45,853 nucleotides of DNA from Actinomycetota bacterium (GCA_009703925.1 WLFD01000003.1:1-45853), one strand, 5' to 3'; positions 26,040 through 35,860 are shown, numbered from the stretch's first letter. Translations and numbers: made by a program. Notes: generated from the letters alone by a model not told the origin.

Positions 26040-27257
26040 ATGTCGAGCGACAGGTACACCATCATCTCTGCCGATACCCATGCCGGCGGCAGCCATCAGC
26101 AGTACCGCGAGTACCTCGACGCTGAATGGCGCGATGAATTCGATGCGTGGCGCGGCCAGTACAAGAACCCCTGGAAGGATCTGCGCGACACCGACCTGCG
26201 CGTCCGGAACTGGGACGACGAACGTCGCGACGCCGACCAGCTGAGCGACGGAGTCGTCGCCGAGGTCGTCTATCCCAACACCGTGCCGCCGTTCTATCCC
26301 GGCTTCGTCCTCTTTGCCGGTCCCCCGACGTCCGATGACTATGCGAAGCGTCGTGCCGGCATCCATGCCCACAACCGCTGGATGGTGGACTTCTGTGCAC
26401 GCCAACCCGAGCGTCGCGCCGGCATCGGACAGTTCTTCCTCAACGACATCGACGATGCCCTCGAGGACATCAGGTGGATCGCCGATCAGGGTCTGCGCGG
26501 CGGCGTGCTCCTTCCGAGCGTGGCCCCCGACGTCAAGTGGGTCGCTCCGCTCTACGACTCCGTCTACGACCCGATCTGGGCGGCCTGTCAGGACCTCGAC
26601 CTCGTCGTGAATCTCCACTCCGGAACCGGTTCACCCAACTACGGCAAGTACGACGTCTCGCCCCTGCTCATGATCACCGAGGTCGGTTTCTACGGCCAGC
26701 GTGCGTTCGTGCACCTTCTCCTGTCCGGAGTCTTCGAGCGCTTCCCGCGACTCAAGTTCGTCATGACCGAAGGATCGGCCGCGGCGATCATCCCGCTGGT
26801 CGACCAGATGGACGCCACCATCCGGCGCGTGAACGAAGGCGAGATCGGCGAACTGAAATACACGAAGGAGAACGGCCTCCCGAAACTCGCCAGCGAATAC
26901 TTCGCCCAGAACTGCTGGATCGGGTCGAGCTTTCCGAACATTCCGGATGCCGACGCCCGCAAGCGCATGGGCGAAGACCGATTCATGTGGGGAAGCGATT
27001 ACCCGCATGACGAGGGCACTCCCCCGTTCACCCGCGAGCACCTTCGTCAGGTCTTCCCCGGCGTCGACGTTCCCGAGATGCGGAAGATCCTCGGAGAGAA
27101 CGCGGCCAAGCTCTACGGCTTCGATCTCGACGCACTTGCGCCTCTGGCAGCGCAGTACGGCCCCACCGTCGACGAACTGCAGGTTCCGCTCACCTCGCTC
27201 CCCGAGGGAGCGAACGAGGCGCTGCTGCGGGCCGACGAGTACCTCCGCTCGGCCTGA
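26040..27257 (+). CDS. Amidohydrolase-2 family protein
   Basis: 405 aa; IISADTHAGG, DLVVNLHSGTGSPNYG, FPRLKFVMTEG, DRFMWGSDYPHDEGT. Confidence 0.87.
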   Translation: MSSDRYTIISADTHAGGSHQQYREYLDAEWRDEFDAWRGQYKNPWKDLRDTDLRVRNWDDERRDADQLSDGVVAEVVYPNTVPPFYPGFVLFAGPPTSDDYAKRRAGIHAHNRWMVDFCARQPERRAGIGQFFLNDIDDALEDIRWIADQGLRGGVLLPSVAPDVKWVAPLYDSVYDPIWAACQDLDLVVNLHSGTGSPNYGKYDVSPLLMITEVGFYGQRAFVHLLLSGVFERFPRLKFVMTEGSAAAIIPLVDQMDATIRRVNEGEIGELKYTKENGLPKLASEYFAQNCWIGSSFPNIPDADARKRMGEDRFMWGSDYPHDEGTPPFTREHLRQVFPGVDVPEMRKILGENAAKLYGFDLDALAPLAAQYGPTVDELQVPLTSLPEGANEALLRADEYLRSA

Positions 27258-27286
27258 CACCTTCATTCGATTCGGACAGCAACAGA

Positions 27287-27320
27287 AAGAAGGGCCCGGG
27301 CACAAGCCCGGGCCCTTCTT
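27287..27320. terminator. Bidirectional terminator between convergent genes
   Basis: AAGAAGGGCCCGGG / CCCGGGCCCTTCTT, perfect 14-bp stem, 6-nt loop. Confidence 0.8.
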
Positions 27321-27350
27321 CGTTGTTCAGTGCTGCTTACCCGACGAATG

Positions 27351-28412
27351 TCAGGCGTTGACCGGCGTGTCGGCCAGAAGACGGCCGAGGTGGAGAAGGC
27401 TTTCGGATGTTCCGCCGAGGAACAGTTCCTGCTTCTTGGCCCACAGGTAGTAACGGTGCAGCGGGTAGTCGCGATCGACACCGACACCACCGTGGAGATG
27501 CACACAGGCACGAACGACGCGCTGACCACCTTCGGAGGCCCAGTACTTGGCCGACGCCGCATGCTCGCCGGCGGGCAGTCCGTCCTCGAGGCGGATCGCC
27601 GCCGACCAAGCGGTGAGCTTGATCGCATCGGAATCGATGCGGGCATCGGCGGCACGCTGAGCAACGGCCTGGAACGTGGCGATCTGACGATCGAACTGCA
27701 CGCGCTCCTTGACGTATTCGGCGGTCATCTCGAGGGCCTTTGCGGTCACACCCGACATGAGCAGTGACTGCGAGGCCTGTCCGTATTCGATGAGGCGATC
27801 GAGCGCATCGCGCCCGGCCACTCGCTGTGCCGCTGCACCCTTGAAGGTGACCATCGCGTCCGGGATGCCATCGGTGGCGTCCTGACGTTCGACGGTGACG
27901 CCGGGGGCGTCGGCGGCGATGAAATACATGCCGTCGGCGGCGGAAACGATGAACGCATCGGCAACCGTACCGAAGGGCACGCACACCTTGACGCCATCGA
28001 GAACCTCACCGGTCGCCACGAGCGCCGGCTGATGAATCTCGCCGACGAGTTCGTGAAGGGCAACGGTGACTATGCGCTCGCCCGACGCAAGACCGGCAAG
28101 GTGCTGCGGCGCATGCTCGGCGAGGAACGGTGCCGCCATTCCCATGACGGGAAGGGCCGGGATCGGAGCGACGGTCCGACCGACCTCTTCGAGAACGATC
28201 GCCACTTCGGTGAAACCGAGACCGGCGCCACCCTCGGACTCGGGCATGCCGATTCCGACGATGCCGAGTTCGGCGAGTTCACGCCAGAGTTCGAGATCGA
28301 CGCCGGAGCCCGCCTCGATCTCCTTGAGGCGTTCCATGGTGCAGCGATCGGTCAGCACGCGGTTCGCAAGCGTCCGCAGTTCTTCCTGATCTGAAGTGAA
28401 AGAGAAATCCAT
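27351..28412 (-). CDS. Acyl-CoA dehydrogenase, short subunit type (FadE28/FadE27-like)
   Basis: 353 aa; HLHGGVGVDRDYPLHRYYLWAKKQELFLGG; next to a longer ACAD, as in heterotetrameric steroid ACADs. Confidence 0.83.
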   Translation of the reverse strand: MDFSFTSDQEELRTLANRVLTDRCTMERLKEIEAGSGVDLELWRELAELGIVGIGMPESEGGAGLGFTEVAIVLEEVGRTVAPIPALPVMGMAAPFLAEHAPQHLAGLASGERIVTVALHELVGEIHQPALVATGEVLDGVKVCVPFGTVADAFIVSAADGMYFIAADAPGVTVERQDATDGIPDAMVTFKGAAAQRVAGRDALDRLIEYGQASQSLLMSGVTAKALEMTAEYVKERVQFDRQIATFQAVAQRAADARIDSDAIKLTAWSAAIRLEDGLPAGEHAASAKYWASEGGQRVVRACVHLHGGVGVDRDYPLHRYYLWAKKQELFLGGTSESLLHLGRLLADTPVNA

Positions 28413-28430
28413 GTTCGTCGTCCTTTGTAC

Positions 28431-29606
28431 TTATCGAGCCGACCGGGGGAACCCGAGACCGAACATCGCGATGAGATCTCGCTGCAGTTCGTTGGTTCCG
28501 CCACCGAAGGTGAGGATGATGGTGCCGCGGATGCCGGCTTCGAGTCGGCTGCGCAGAATCGACTCCGGGGAATCGGAATCGACGTAGGCACGCGGTCCGA
28601 TGATCTCCATGAGAAGTTCGTACGAGTCGAGATAGAACTCGGTGCCGAACACCTTGACGCTGGAGGCGTCAGCCGGGTGCAGCTTCTCGGTGCTTGCCGA
28701 CCACGCGACCTTCCAGTTGGCGAGGCGCAGGTATTCGAGCTTTGCGTGAACCTTGGCAAGGTTCATCTGGACCCATTCCTGGTCGATGACGCGACGGCCA
28801 TCGGGAAGCAGGGTGTTCTGGGCCCATTCGCGCACGTCGGTGAGGTGACGCTCGGGCATGCCGCTCGAGCAGAGGGTGACGCGCTCGTGGTTGAGCTGGT
28901 TGGTGATGAGACCCCAACCACCGTTCTCTTCACCGACGAGGTACTTGACCGGAACGCGCACATCGTCGAAGAACGTGGCGTTGATGTCGTGCTCGCCCAT
29001 GAGGTGAAGGGGCTGGATCGTGATGCCCGGCGTGTCCATCGGGACGATGATCACCGAGATGCCCTTGTGCTTCTTGGCTTCGGGATCGGTGCGGACGGCG
29101 AGCCAGCAGTAGTCGGCGCCGCCGGCGAGGCTGGTCCACATCTTCTGGCCGTTGATGACGTACTCGTCGCCGTCGCGGACCGCACGGGTCTGAAGGGCGG
29201 CGAGATCGGTTCCGGCCTGCGGCTCGGAGTAACCGATGCAGAAGTGAAGGTCACCGGCGAGGATCGGGCCGAGGAACTCCTCTTTCTGCCAGTCGGTGCC
29301 GTAGTTCATGATCGTCGGGCCGACGGTGTTCAGCGTGAGCATCGGCACCGGGGCGCCCGCACGCATGGACTCGTCGAAGAAGATGAACTGGTCGATCGGG
29401 CCACGGGCCTGACCGCCGTACTCCTTCGGCCAGCCGATGCCGGCCCAACCGTCGGTGCACATCTGCTTCCAGACACGCTTGGTGGCTTCGCCGATGCCAT
29501 GAGCGCGGGATATGTCATCCACGGTCTGATCATCGAGAAGATTGCTGTAATAGGTGCGAAGCTCTTCGCGAAGGGCTTCCTGTTCTGGTGTGTACCCGAT
29601 CTCCAT
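28431..29606 (-). CDS. Acyl-CoA dehydrogenase, long subunit type (FadE29/FadE26-like)
   Basis: 391 aa; GYSEPQAGTDLAALQTRAV, NGQKMWTSLAGGADYCWLAVRT, ILTFGGGTNELQRDLIAMFGLGFPR. Confidence 0.86.
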   Translation of the reverse strand: MEIGYTPEQEALREELRTYYSNLLDDQTVDDISRAHGIGEATKRVWKQMCTDGWAGIGWPKEYGGQARGPIDQFIFFDESMRAGAPVPMLTLNTVGPTIMNYGTDWQKEEFLGPILAGDLHFCIGYSEPQAGTDLAALQTRAVRDGDEYVINGQKMWTSLAGGADYCWLAVRTDPEAKKHKGISVIIVPMDTPGITIQPLHLMGEHDINATFFDDVRVPVKYLVGEENGGWGLITNQLNHERVTLCSSGMPERHLTDVREWAQNTLLPDGRRVIDQEWVQMNLAKVHAKLEYLRLANWKVAWSASTEKLHPADASSVKVFGTEFYLDSYELLMEIIGPRAYVDSDSPESILRSRLEAGIRGTIILTFGGGTNELQRDLIAMFGLGFPRSAR

Positions 29607-29699
29607 GCCGCCGACAGTAGCAACAGGTGATCGAAGTCACACAAGCCGGGCCAAGATGTTTCCCACGACCGATTCCGGACCCCACCCGAGGTGGCATTC

Positions 29700-30335
29700 A
29701 TGAGCACTCCCCCAACGCAGGCCAACGATCCCGGGATCGCCGGTCGGCGGATACGGATCGTCGGATCCGGCCCGTTGGCCCGGACATTCGCCGACGATCT
29801 CACCGGCTACGGGGCCGAGCTCGTCGATTCCGGTCCCGGCACTCCCATCCGGGATCTCGATGCCTTGGTCTTCGCCCCGTGGGACCCCGCAATCATGAAA
29901 CCCGTTGCGATGGCCGACCTCGGGGACGACGAGTTCGACGAGGCCTGGCAGCAGACGATGGACACTGCAGTTGCCGCGTGCATCGACGCCCGATCGTCGT
30001 TCCGCAATGGCCGGGGGTGCATCGTGCTGACGTTTCCGACCACCGCGTTCGCCGGCGGCGCCGGTTACGCGCATTGGGCCGCCGCGGCCGAGGGCGTTCA
30101 CGTCCTTGCCAAGTCGGCTGCGCGCCAATGGGGCCCGGACGGCATCGCCGTGAACTCGCTCGCCGTCGCCCCCGAACTCGTCCTCGCCGATCCTGTTGCC
30201 GCCGGTCCGGTTTCGATCGCGACGCCGGCACGTCCCGAAGCATCGGCGGGTCCGGTGCTTGCGTTCCTGTGCAGCGAAGCGGCACACAATCTTGCCGGTC
30301 AGGCCCTCACCGTGGATGGTGGATCATGGATGTGA
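29700..30335 (+). CDS. Degenerate SDR-fold protein (probable pseudo-enzyme)
   Basis: SDR C-terminal pattern (GPDGIAVNSLAV, LAGQALTVDGGSWM), but HYAAAK-type active site reads HWAAAAEG and the cofactor loop reads VGSGPLARTFA. Confidence 0.75.
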   Translation: MSTPPTQANDPGIAGRRIRIVGSGPLARTFADDLTGYGAELVDSGPGTPIRDLDALVFAPWDPAIMKPVAMADLGDDEFDEAWQQTMDTAVAACIDARSSFRNGRGCIVLTFPTTAFAGGAGYAHWAAAAEGVHVLAKSAARQWGPDGIAVNSLAVAPELVLADPVAAGPVSIATPARPEASAGPVLAFLCSEAAHNLAGQALTVDGGSWM

Positions 30336-31108
30336 ACACGAATCCGTCGCAACGACTCGCGGGACGCGTCGCCATCGTCACCGGCGCCGGCCAAGGTGTG
30401 GGCGAAGGAATCGCGAGGAAACTCGCCGCCGAGGGAGCATCCGTCGTGATCGCCGCCCGACGCGCCGCCACCGGTGAACCCGTGGCTCAGGCGATCCGCG
30501 ATTTCGGCGGCGTCGCCGAATGCATCGTCACCGACGTCACGACCCGCGCATCCATCGAGGAGTGCGTCGCGCTCACCGTCGCCCATCATGGGGGACTCGA
30601 TGTCATGGTCCACAACGCGTTCGCCGGTGGCGTCGCGAGTCGACTCGAGGAGACACCACCCGACGCCTGGTTCCAGATGTCCTACACCTCGGCATGGGCC
30701 GGTTTCTGGTGTGCACAGGCGGCGTTCCCGCATCTCGACGCGAGCGATGCCGGCCGCCTGATCCTCGTCACTTCACCGTCAGGGGTCGAGGGCAGCGCCA
30801 ACATCCCTCTCTACTCGCCGGCCAAGGCGGCACAACGGGCGATGGCGAAGAGCCTCGCCCGCGAATGGGGACCGCACGGCATCACCGTCAACTGCATCGC
30901 TCCCGTCGCGGAGACTCCGGCACTTGCAGGGGCCTTCGCCCAGGTCCCCACATTGCGGGGCGCCATCGAAGCGCGCACACCACTCGGGCGCATCGGCGAT
31001 CCGGTCTCCGACATCGGTGGTGTCGTGGCCTTTCTCGCCGGACCCGACGCCGGCTACGTGAGTGGCCAGACCATCGTGTGTGACGGCGGTTCCTTTCTCG
31101 GTCTGTGA
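30326..31108 (+). CDS. Short-chain dehydrogenase/reductase, canonical
   Basis: MDVNTNPSQRLAGRVAIVTGAGQGVGEGIA; YSPAKAAQ active site; start codon overlaps the pseudo-SDR stop by 10 nt. Confidence 0.9.
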   Translation: MDVNTNPSQRLAGRVAIVTGAGQGVGEGIARKLAAEGASVVIAARRAATGEPVAQAIRDFGGVAECIVTDVTTRASIEECVALTVAHHGGLDVMVHNAFAGGVASRLEETPPDAWFQMSYTSAWAGFWCAQAAFPHLDASDAGRLILVTSPSGVEGSANIPLYSPAKAAQRAMAKSLAREWGPHGITVNCIAPVAETPALAGAFAQVPTLRGAIEARTPLGRIGDPVSDIGGVVAFLAGPDAGYVSGQTIVCDGGSFLGL

Positions 31109-31137
31109 CGGCCGCGCCGGAAACTAAAGTCGCATCC

Positions 31138-32049
31138 ATGCTCGAAATCTCCGAAGGTTCCATCGTCTACGGCACGCAGTTGCCGATCCAGTCCCAGAGC
31201 TCGCTCTATGCCGCCGCCTGGGAATCGTCGGCCACGCCGGGGGACCTTCTCGAGATCGCCCGTGCCGCCGATCGAAGCGGCTACTTCTATGTCGCCGTGT
31301 GCGATCACGTCGTGATTCCCCGCGACAAGGCCGCTGCAATGGGCCTGTGGTGGCAGGACTGTCTGACCACACTCGGGTTCCTCGCTTCGGCGACAACGAA
31401 CGTCAACCTGCTCAGCCATGTCTACGTGCTTTCGTACCGTCATCCGCTTGTCGCGGCCAAGGGATTCGAAACCCTCGACCACCTTTCCGGTGGCCGTGCG
31501 ATCGCCGGCATCGGCGCCGGTCACGTCGAAGCCGAGTTCGACACTCTCGGCGTTTCGTTCGCCGAACGCGGAGCACTCCTCGACCGCGATCTGCTGGCCT
31601 TCGCCGACGCACTCGAGAACACCTACGTCGACGACATGGGTTCGCTCCCCCGCCCCGCACAGTCGCCGCGTCCCCCGATCTGGGTCGGCGGCTCGTCCCG
31701 GCCGGCAATCCGCCGCGCCGCCCGCAACGAAGGCTGGCTGCCCCAGGGTCCGGCCACGCAGGAGTCAATCGACTATCTCCTCGCACAGCGTGACGCCGTC
31801 GGTCGGGGCAATGAGCCGATCGCCATCGGCCACGTTGTCATCCCGTACATCTACGTCGGAACCCCGAAGGGTGAGCGTCGTCAGCCCTGTTACTCGGGCT
31901 CACCGGAGCAGATCGCCGAGGCGATCCTCGCCGAGACCCCCCTCGCCGTGAACCAACTCCAGGTCAAGTTCGATACCGACAGCGCCGCCGAATATGCCGA
32001 GCAGGTCGAGGCCTTCGGCACCCAGGTCGGGCCGTTGCTCGCCCGCTGA
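31138..32049 (+). CDS. LLM-class (F420/FMN) oxidoreductase
   Basis: YFYVAVCDHVVIPRDKAAAMGLWWQDCLTTLGFLASATTNVNLLSHVYVLSYRHPLVAAKGFETLDHLSGGRAIAGIGAG. Start may instead be GTG at 31105. Confidence 0.86.
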   Translation: MLEISEGSIVYGTQLPIQSQSSLYAAAWESSATPGDLLEIARAADRSGYFYVAVCDHVVIPRDKAAAMGLWWQDCLTTLGFLASATTNVNLLSHVYVLSYRHPLVAAKGFETLDHLSGGRAIAGIGAGHVEAEFDTLGVSFAERGALLDRDLLAFADALENTYVDDMGSLPRPAQSPRPPIWVGGSSRPAIRRAARNEGWLPQGPATQESIDYLLAQRDAVGRGNEPIAIGHVVIPYIYVGTPKGERRQPCYSGSPEQIAEAILAETPLAVNQLQVKFDTDSAAEYAEQVEAFGTQVGPLLAR

Positions 32050-32056
32050 TCCCCGT

Positions 32057-33967
32057 TCAGCGCAGAGCAGCCGCAATGGTCGCGGCGAACGCTTCCGCGC
32101 CGGCTTGCGTGAGGTGGACACCATCGCTCACGAAGTAGTCAGGACGGCCGGACGCGATCGCATACCAATCGGCCACCACGACGTTCGGGCGACCCTCGGC
32201 GGCTGACCGCAACCGGTCGTTCGTTTCGTCCTGCCACCAACGTGGCTCGCTTGTGGTCACCAGAACGACCCGTTTCGAGCCAGCAAGTGCGTCGAGGGAT
32301 CTGGTGAGGTCCGACACGGTCGGGGGGCCGTTCGTGCCCAGATTGATGACCACGTTCGGCCGGAGTGCGCCTCCGTTGGCCAGAGACCGGATGACGCCCG
32401 GCAGGACGGCGAACTGCCGACCGACCTCGGCGTTCACGGTGATCCCGGGAAGGATCGCCCGGACGGCGTTGAGTGCACCAAGGAGCACCGAGTCACCGAT
32501 GGCGATCGTCGTGCTTCCCGAGCCGCCGATCGTGGCGGGAACGGTCACGGGCGGGGCGACCGTCGTGGAGGGCGCGACTGCGGTTGTGGGGGCGGTCACG
32601 GGCGCAACCGTCGTGGGAGCGATTGTGATCGGGGGGATTGTCGTCCTGTCGATGACGTTGCCGAGGGCGTCGGTGGTGATGCCCGAAAGATCGACGCCGG
32701 GAAGCGATCCCTTCGAGGGTTGCGCGATCACGAGCATCACGAGCATCACGACGGCAAAGATCCCACCGACCGCGGCAGGCCGGCGGGCCCGGGGCGGTAC
32801 GAGTCCACCCGGTTCGTTGCGACGGGCCCACCAACGCGAGAGCGCGCCGTCGCGCACCGGCATCTCGACAAACCGATAGGACACTTCGGCGATCGCCATC
32901 GTGAGTGCGAGGCGCACCGCCAGGAGCGTCCAACCGGTCAGGGGAAAGTCGATGCCCGGTCGCGTGAGGACGAAAACCGGCCAGTGCCAGAGGTAGATGC
33001 CGTAGGACCGACGCCCGATCCAGATCAAGGGAGCCAGAGCGAATCCCTTGGAGAGGAAGGTGCCACACGGGTGTACCAAGGCCACGATGACCGCAAGCGT
33101 CAGAAGGTCGAGAAGGACGAATCCGCCCTGATAGATGAAGGGCGCGAATTCGTTGACCCACATGATCATCAGGACGATGCCCAGCATGCCGGCAACGCCG
33201 ATGGCGGTGATCGCCTGCCGCGCACGCTTCGCTATCTGCGCCCGCATCAGCCATGGGGGCGCGGCCATGGCCAGTCCTGCACCCAGCAGCACACCGGCGG
33301 CGCGCGTGTCGGTGCCGTAATAGACGCGCGACGGATCGACACCGGGTTGGAAGAGCACGATCGCCAGAACTGCCGAGGCCATCGCAAGCACGCCGGTGAT
33401 CATGAGCATCCGGTCGCGCCGACCGCGCGTCACCCGCCAGATCGCAGCGAGAAGAACCGGCCAGACGATATAGAACTGCTCCTCGACCGCCAGCGACCAG
33501 AGATGACGAAGCGGCGACGGACGCCCGATCGCTTCGAAGTACGACTGATGAACGATGATCTGATACCAGTTCGTTGCGTACAGAAGCGCACCGACGAGGT
33601 CGCCGCGCACCCGGGCCAACTCGCCCGGCACGAAGATCACCCAGACCACGGTGACGACAGCAGCAAGAGCGAACAGCGCAGGTAGAAGGCGACGGGCCCG
33701 GCGGGCCCAGAACGCGAGATAGGCCGTCCCTCCGGTGCGCTCCCGTTCGGACATGAGCAGTGCGGTGATCAGGTAGCCGCTGATGACGAAGAAGATCTCG
33801 ACACCCAGAAATCCGCCCGGCAATCCACCCACTTCGCCGTGATAGAGCACGACGGCGATGACGGCGAGAGCCCGCAATCCGTCGAGTGCCGGCATGTAGC
33901 CGATCGCCGAACCGGACGCGGATGACCGCGGACTCGTTTCGGGTTCGGAAGAAGTCGTGCTCATCAC
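32057..33967 (-). CDS. Acyltransferase-3 membrane protein with C-terminal SGNH domain (OafA/OatA-like)
   Basis: 636 aa; YMPALDGLRALAVIAVVLYH, GFLGVEIFFVISGYLI, LWSLAVEEQFYIVWP; C-terminal GDSVLLGALNAV and DGVHLTQAGAEAFA. Confidence 0.9.
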   Translation of the reverse strand: MMSTTSSEPETSPRSSASGSAIGYMPALDGLRALAVIAVVLYHGEVGGLPGGFLGVEIFFVISGYLITALLMSERERTGGTAYLAFWARRARRLLPALFALAAVVTVVWVIFVPGELARVRGDLVGALLYATNWYQIIVHQSYFEAIGRPSPLRHLWSLAVEEQFYIVWPVLLAAIWRVTRGRRDRMLMITGVLAMASAVLAIVLFQPGVDPSRVYYGTDTRAAGVLLGAGLAMAAPPWLMRAQIAKRARQAITAIGVAGMLGIVLMIMWVNEFAPFIYQGGFVLLDLLTLAVIVALVHPCGTFLSKGFALAPLIWIGRRSYGIYLWHWPVFVLTRPGIDFPLTGWTLLAVRLALTMAIAEVSYRFVEMPVRDGALSRWWARRNEPGGLVPPRARRPAAVGGIFAVVMLVMLVIAQPSKGSLPGVDLSGITTDALGNVIDRTTIPPITIAPTTVAPVTAPTTAVAPSTTVAPPVTVPATIGGSGSTTIAIGDSVLLGALNAVRAILPGITVNAEVGRQFAVLPGVIRSLANGGALRPNVVINLGTNGPPTVSDLTRSLDALAGSKRVVLVTTSEPRWWQDETNDRLRSAAEGRPNVVVADWYAIASGRPDYFVSDGVHLTQAGAEAFAATIAAALR

Positions 33968-34118
33968 CGTCGGAGGGGGGAAGAATCCTCCGCGGGCGCG
34001 GAAGAAGTGAACACGATCTTACGGAGGGCCGGGGCGGTCCGGGGGTCACTCCCGTCCCGATCGGCGCCACAGGTGCGGCGGCTAACGTCTTCGTTCCATA
34101 CCGTTTTCAGGGGGAACA

Positions 34119-34937
34119 ATGGCAGCACAGGAACTCTCAGATGTGAAGGATTATCCGGTCAAGGTCGGAACCTTCCTGTTCACGATGGTCGAACCCCATC
34201 CCGGGCACGAGGTCGCGTACAACCGCTGGTACGAACACGATCATTTCTTCTCCGGCTGCCTCGTCGGCCCCAACGTGTTCGCCGGTGATCGTTTCGTCGC
34301 CACGCGCCGTCTCAAGGACCTGCGTTCGACCGACACCAACGACATGACCTCGGATCCCCTCCGCGGTTCGTACCTCGCCGTCTACTGGTGGCTCGAGAAC
34401 ACCGACGAGGAAACCAACCGTTGGAACGTCGAGAACGTCAACAAGCTGCACACCCAGGGCCGCATGTACGCCGAACGCGACCATGTACACACCCTTCTCT
34501 ACGACATGAAGTGGAACGTGCAGCGCGAGCCCACCGGTTGCACCATCGATCTCGCACTCGATCACGGTTACCCGGGCCTTGTCGTCGTCGCCGGTGATGT
34601 CGCCGAGGGCCACACCCATGCCGAGGTCGAGGCTTGGTTCAAGGACACCTGGCTTCCCGACGCCATGTCGAAGCCCTGGGGCCCCGAGCTCGTGGGCAGC
34701 GGCACCGTCATTCCGCTGTCCGACGATGCGCCCGCCGACGTGGTCCGCGCCGCCGCCGGTCCGAACCGTTTCCTGCAGCTTCACTTCCTCGATCACGACT
34801 CGGCCGAAGGCTGGGAAGAGGGCTACGCCCGCATCGGTGAAGCGATGGAGGCGAGCGGACTCGCCCACCACGTGTGGACCGCTCCGTGGCAACAGACCAA
34901 TTTCGGCACCGACGACTTCACGGACCAGCTCCGATGA
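34119..34937 (+). CDS. Uncharacterised protein, possibly an EthD-like dimeric alpha/beta barrel
   Basis: 272 aa; PGHEVAYNRWYEHDHFFSGCLVGPNVFAGDRFVA resembles EthD-like domains; CAGGGGGAACA SD. Confidence 0.65.
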   Translation: MAAQELSDVKDYPVKVGTFLFTMVEPHPGHEVAYNRWYEHDHFFSGCLVGPNVFAGDRFVATRRLKDLRSTDTNDMTSDPLRGSYLAVYWWLENTDEETNRWNVENVNKLHTQGRMYAERDHVHTLLYDMKWNVQREPTGCTIDLALDHGYPGLVVVAGDVAEGHTHAEVEAWFKDTWLPDAMSKPWGPELVGSGTVIPLSDDAPADVVRAAAGPNRFLQLHFLDHDSAEGWEEGYARIGEAMEASGLAHHVWTAPWQQTNFGTDDFTDQLR

Positions 34938-35860
34938 GCCCCGCACCGCTCACCGGACAGCGCATCCTCCTCACCGGCGTCACCGGTCAGGTCGCCGGCC
35001 CCCTTTCGCGCAAACTCGTCGCCGCCGGCAACACCGTCTTCGGCACCGCTCGATTCGCCGATGCCGACTCGCGGGCCAAGGTCGAGGCCGACGGAGTCAT
35101 CCCCGTCGCCATCGACCTCGAGACCGCCGATTTCGACAACATCCCCGACGACATCGACTACGTGATCAACATGGCCGTTGCGAAGTCGAACGACTTCGAC
35201 CGGGATCTGGCTGCGAACGCCGAAGGTGTCGCCTTCCTCATCGAGAAGGTCGCCGGAGTCAAGGCGTTCTTCCACTGCTCCTCGTGTGCGGTGTATGAAC
35301 CCAACGGTCACGTCGCCCACGTCGAAACCGATCCGCTCGGCGACAACCATCGCAAGATGGGATTCATGCCGACGTATTCGATCTCGAAGATCGCCGCCGA
35401 AACCGCAGTGAAATACGCATCGCGTCGCTTCGGAGTCCCGTCGGTCATCGCCCGCCTCGATGTGCCCTACGGCCCGAATCACGGCTGGCCGCAGATGATG
35501 GTCACTCTCGCCCAGATGGGTATTCCCACCCCGATTAGCCCGGATGCGCCGAATACGCATTGCTTCCTCCACGACGACGACATCTTCTCGAGCATCCCGT
35601 ATCTGCTCGAACAGGCTGCAGTCCCCACGCCCATCTACAACTGGTGTGCACCGGAACTCGTCAGCATCGAGGAATGGACCGCGGAACTCACTGCCCTCAC
35701 CGGCGTCGAGATTCCCCTCGTCATCACCGATGCATGCGTGCCGCCAAATCCCATCGACCCGTCGAAGCTTCTCGGTCTCGGCTGGACCCCGTCGGTCTCG
35801 TGGCGCGACGGCTTCCGCAAGAACGCGGAGACGTCGTTCCCCGACCTCTTCAAAGGCTGA
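34934..35860 (+). CDS. NAD-dependent epimerase/dehydratase (extended SDR), tandem copy 1
   Basis: Start MSPAPLTGQRILLTGVTGQVA at 34934, ATGA overlap with the preceding gene; PTYSISKIAAETA. Confidence 0.86.
   Translation: MSPAPLTGQRILLTGVTGQVAGPLSRKLVAAGNTVFGTARFADADSRAKVEADGVIPVAIDLETADFDNIPDDIDYVINMAVAKSNDFDRDLAANAEGVAFLIEKVAGVKAFFHCSSCAVYEPNGHVAHVETDPLGDNHRKMGFMPTYSISKIAAETAVKYASRRFGVPSVIARLDVPYGPNHGWPQMMVTLAQMGIPTPISPDAPNTHCFLHDDDIFSSIPYLLEQAAVPTPIYNWCAPELVSIEEWTAELTALTGVEIPLVITDACVPPNPIDPSKLLGLGWTPSVSWRDGFRKNAETSFPDLFKG

Noticed and set aside
32057-33967. Possible defence or surface-modification island around the acyltransferase
   Set aside because: Single OafA/OatA-like gene flanked by metabolic genes; no accompanying polysaccharide or defence genes.
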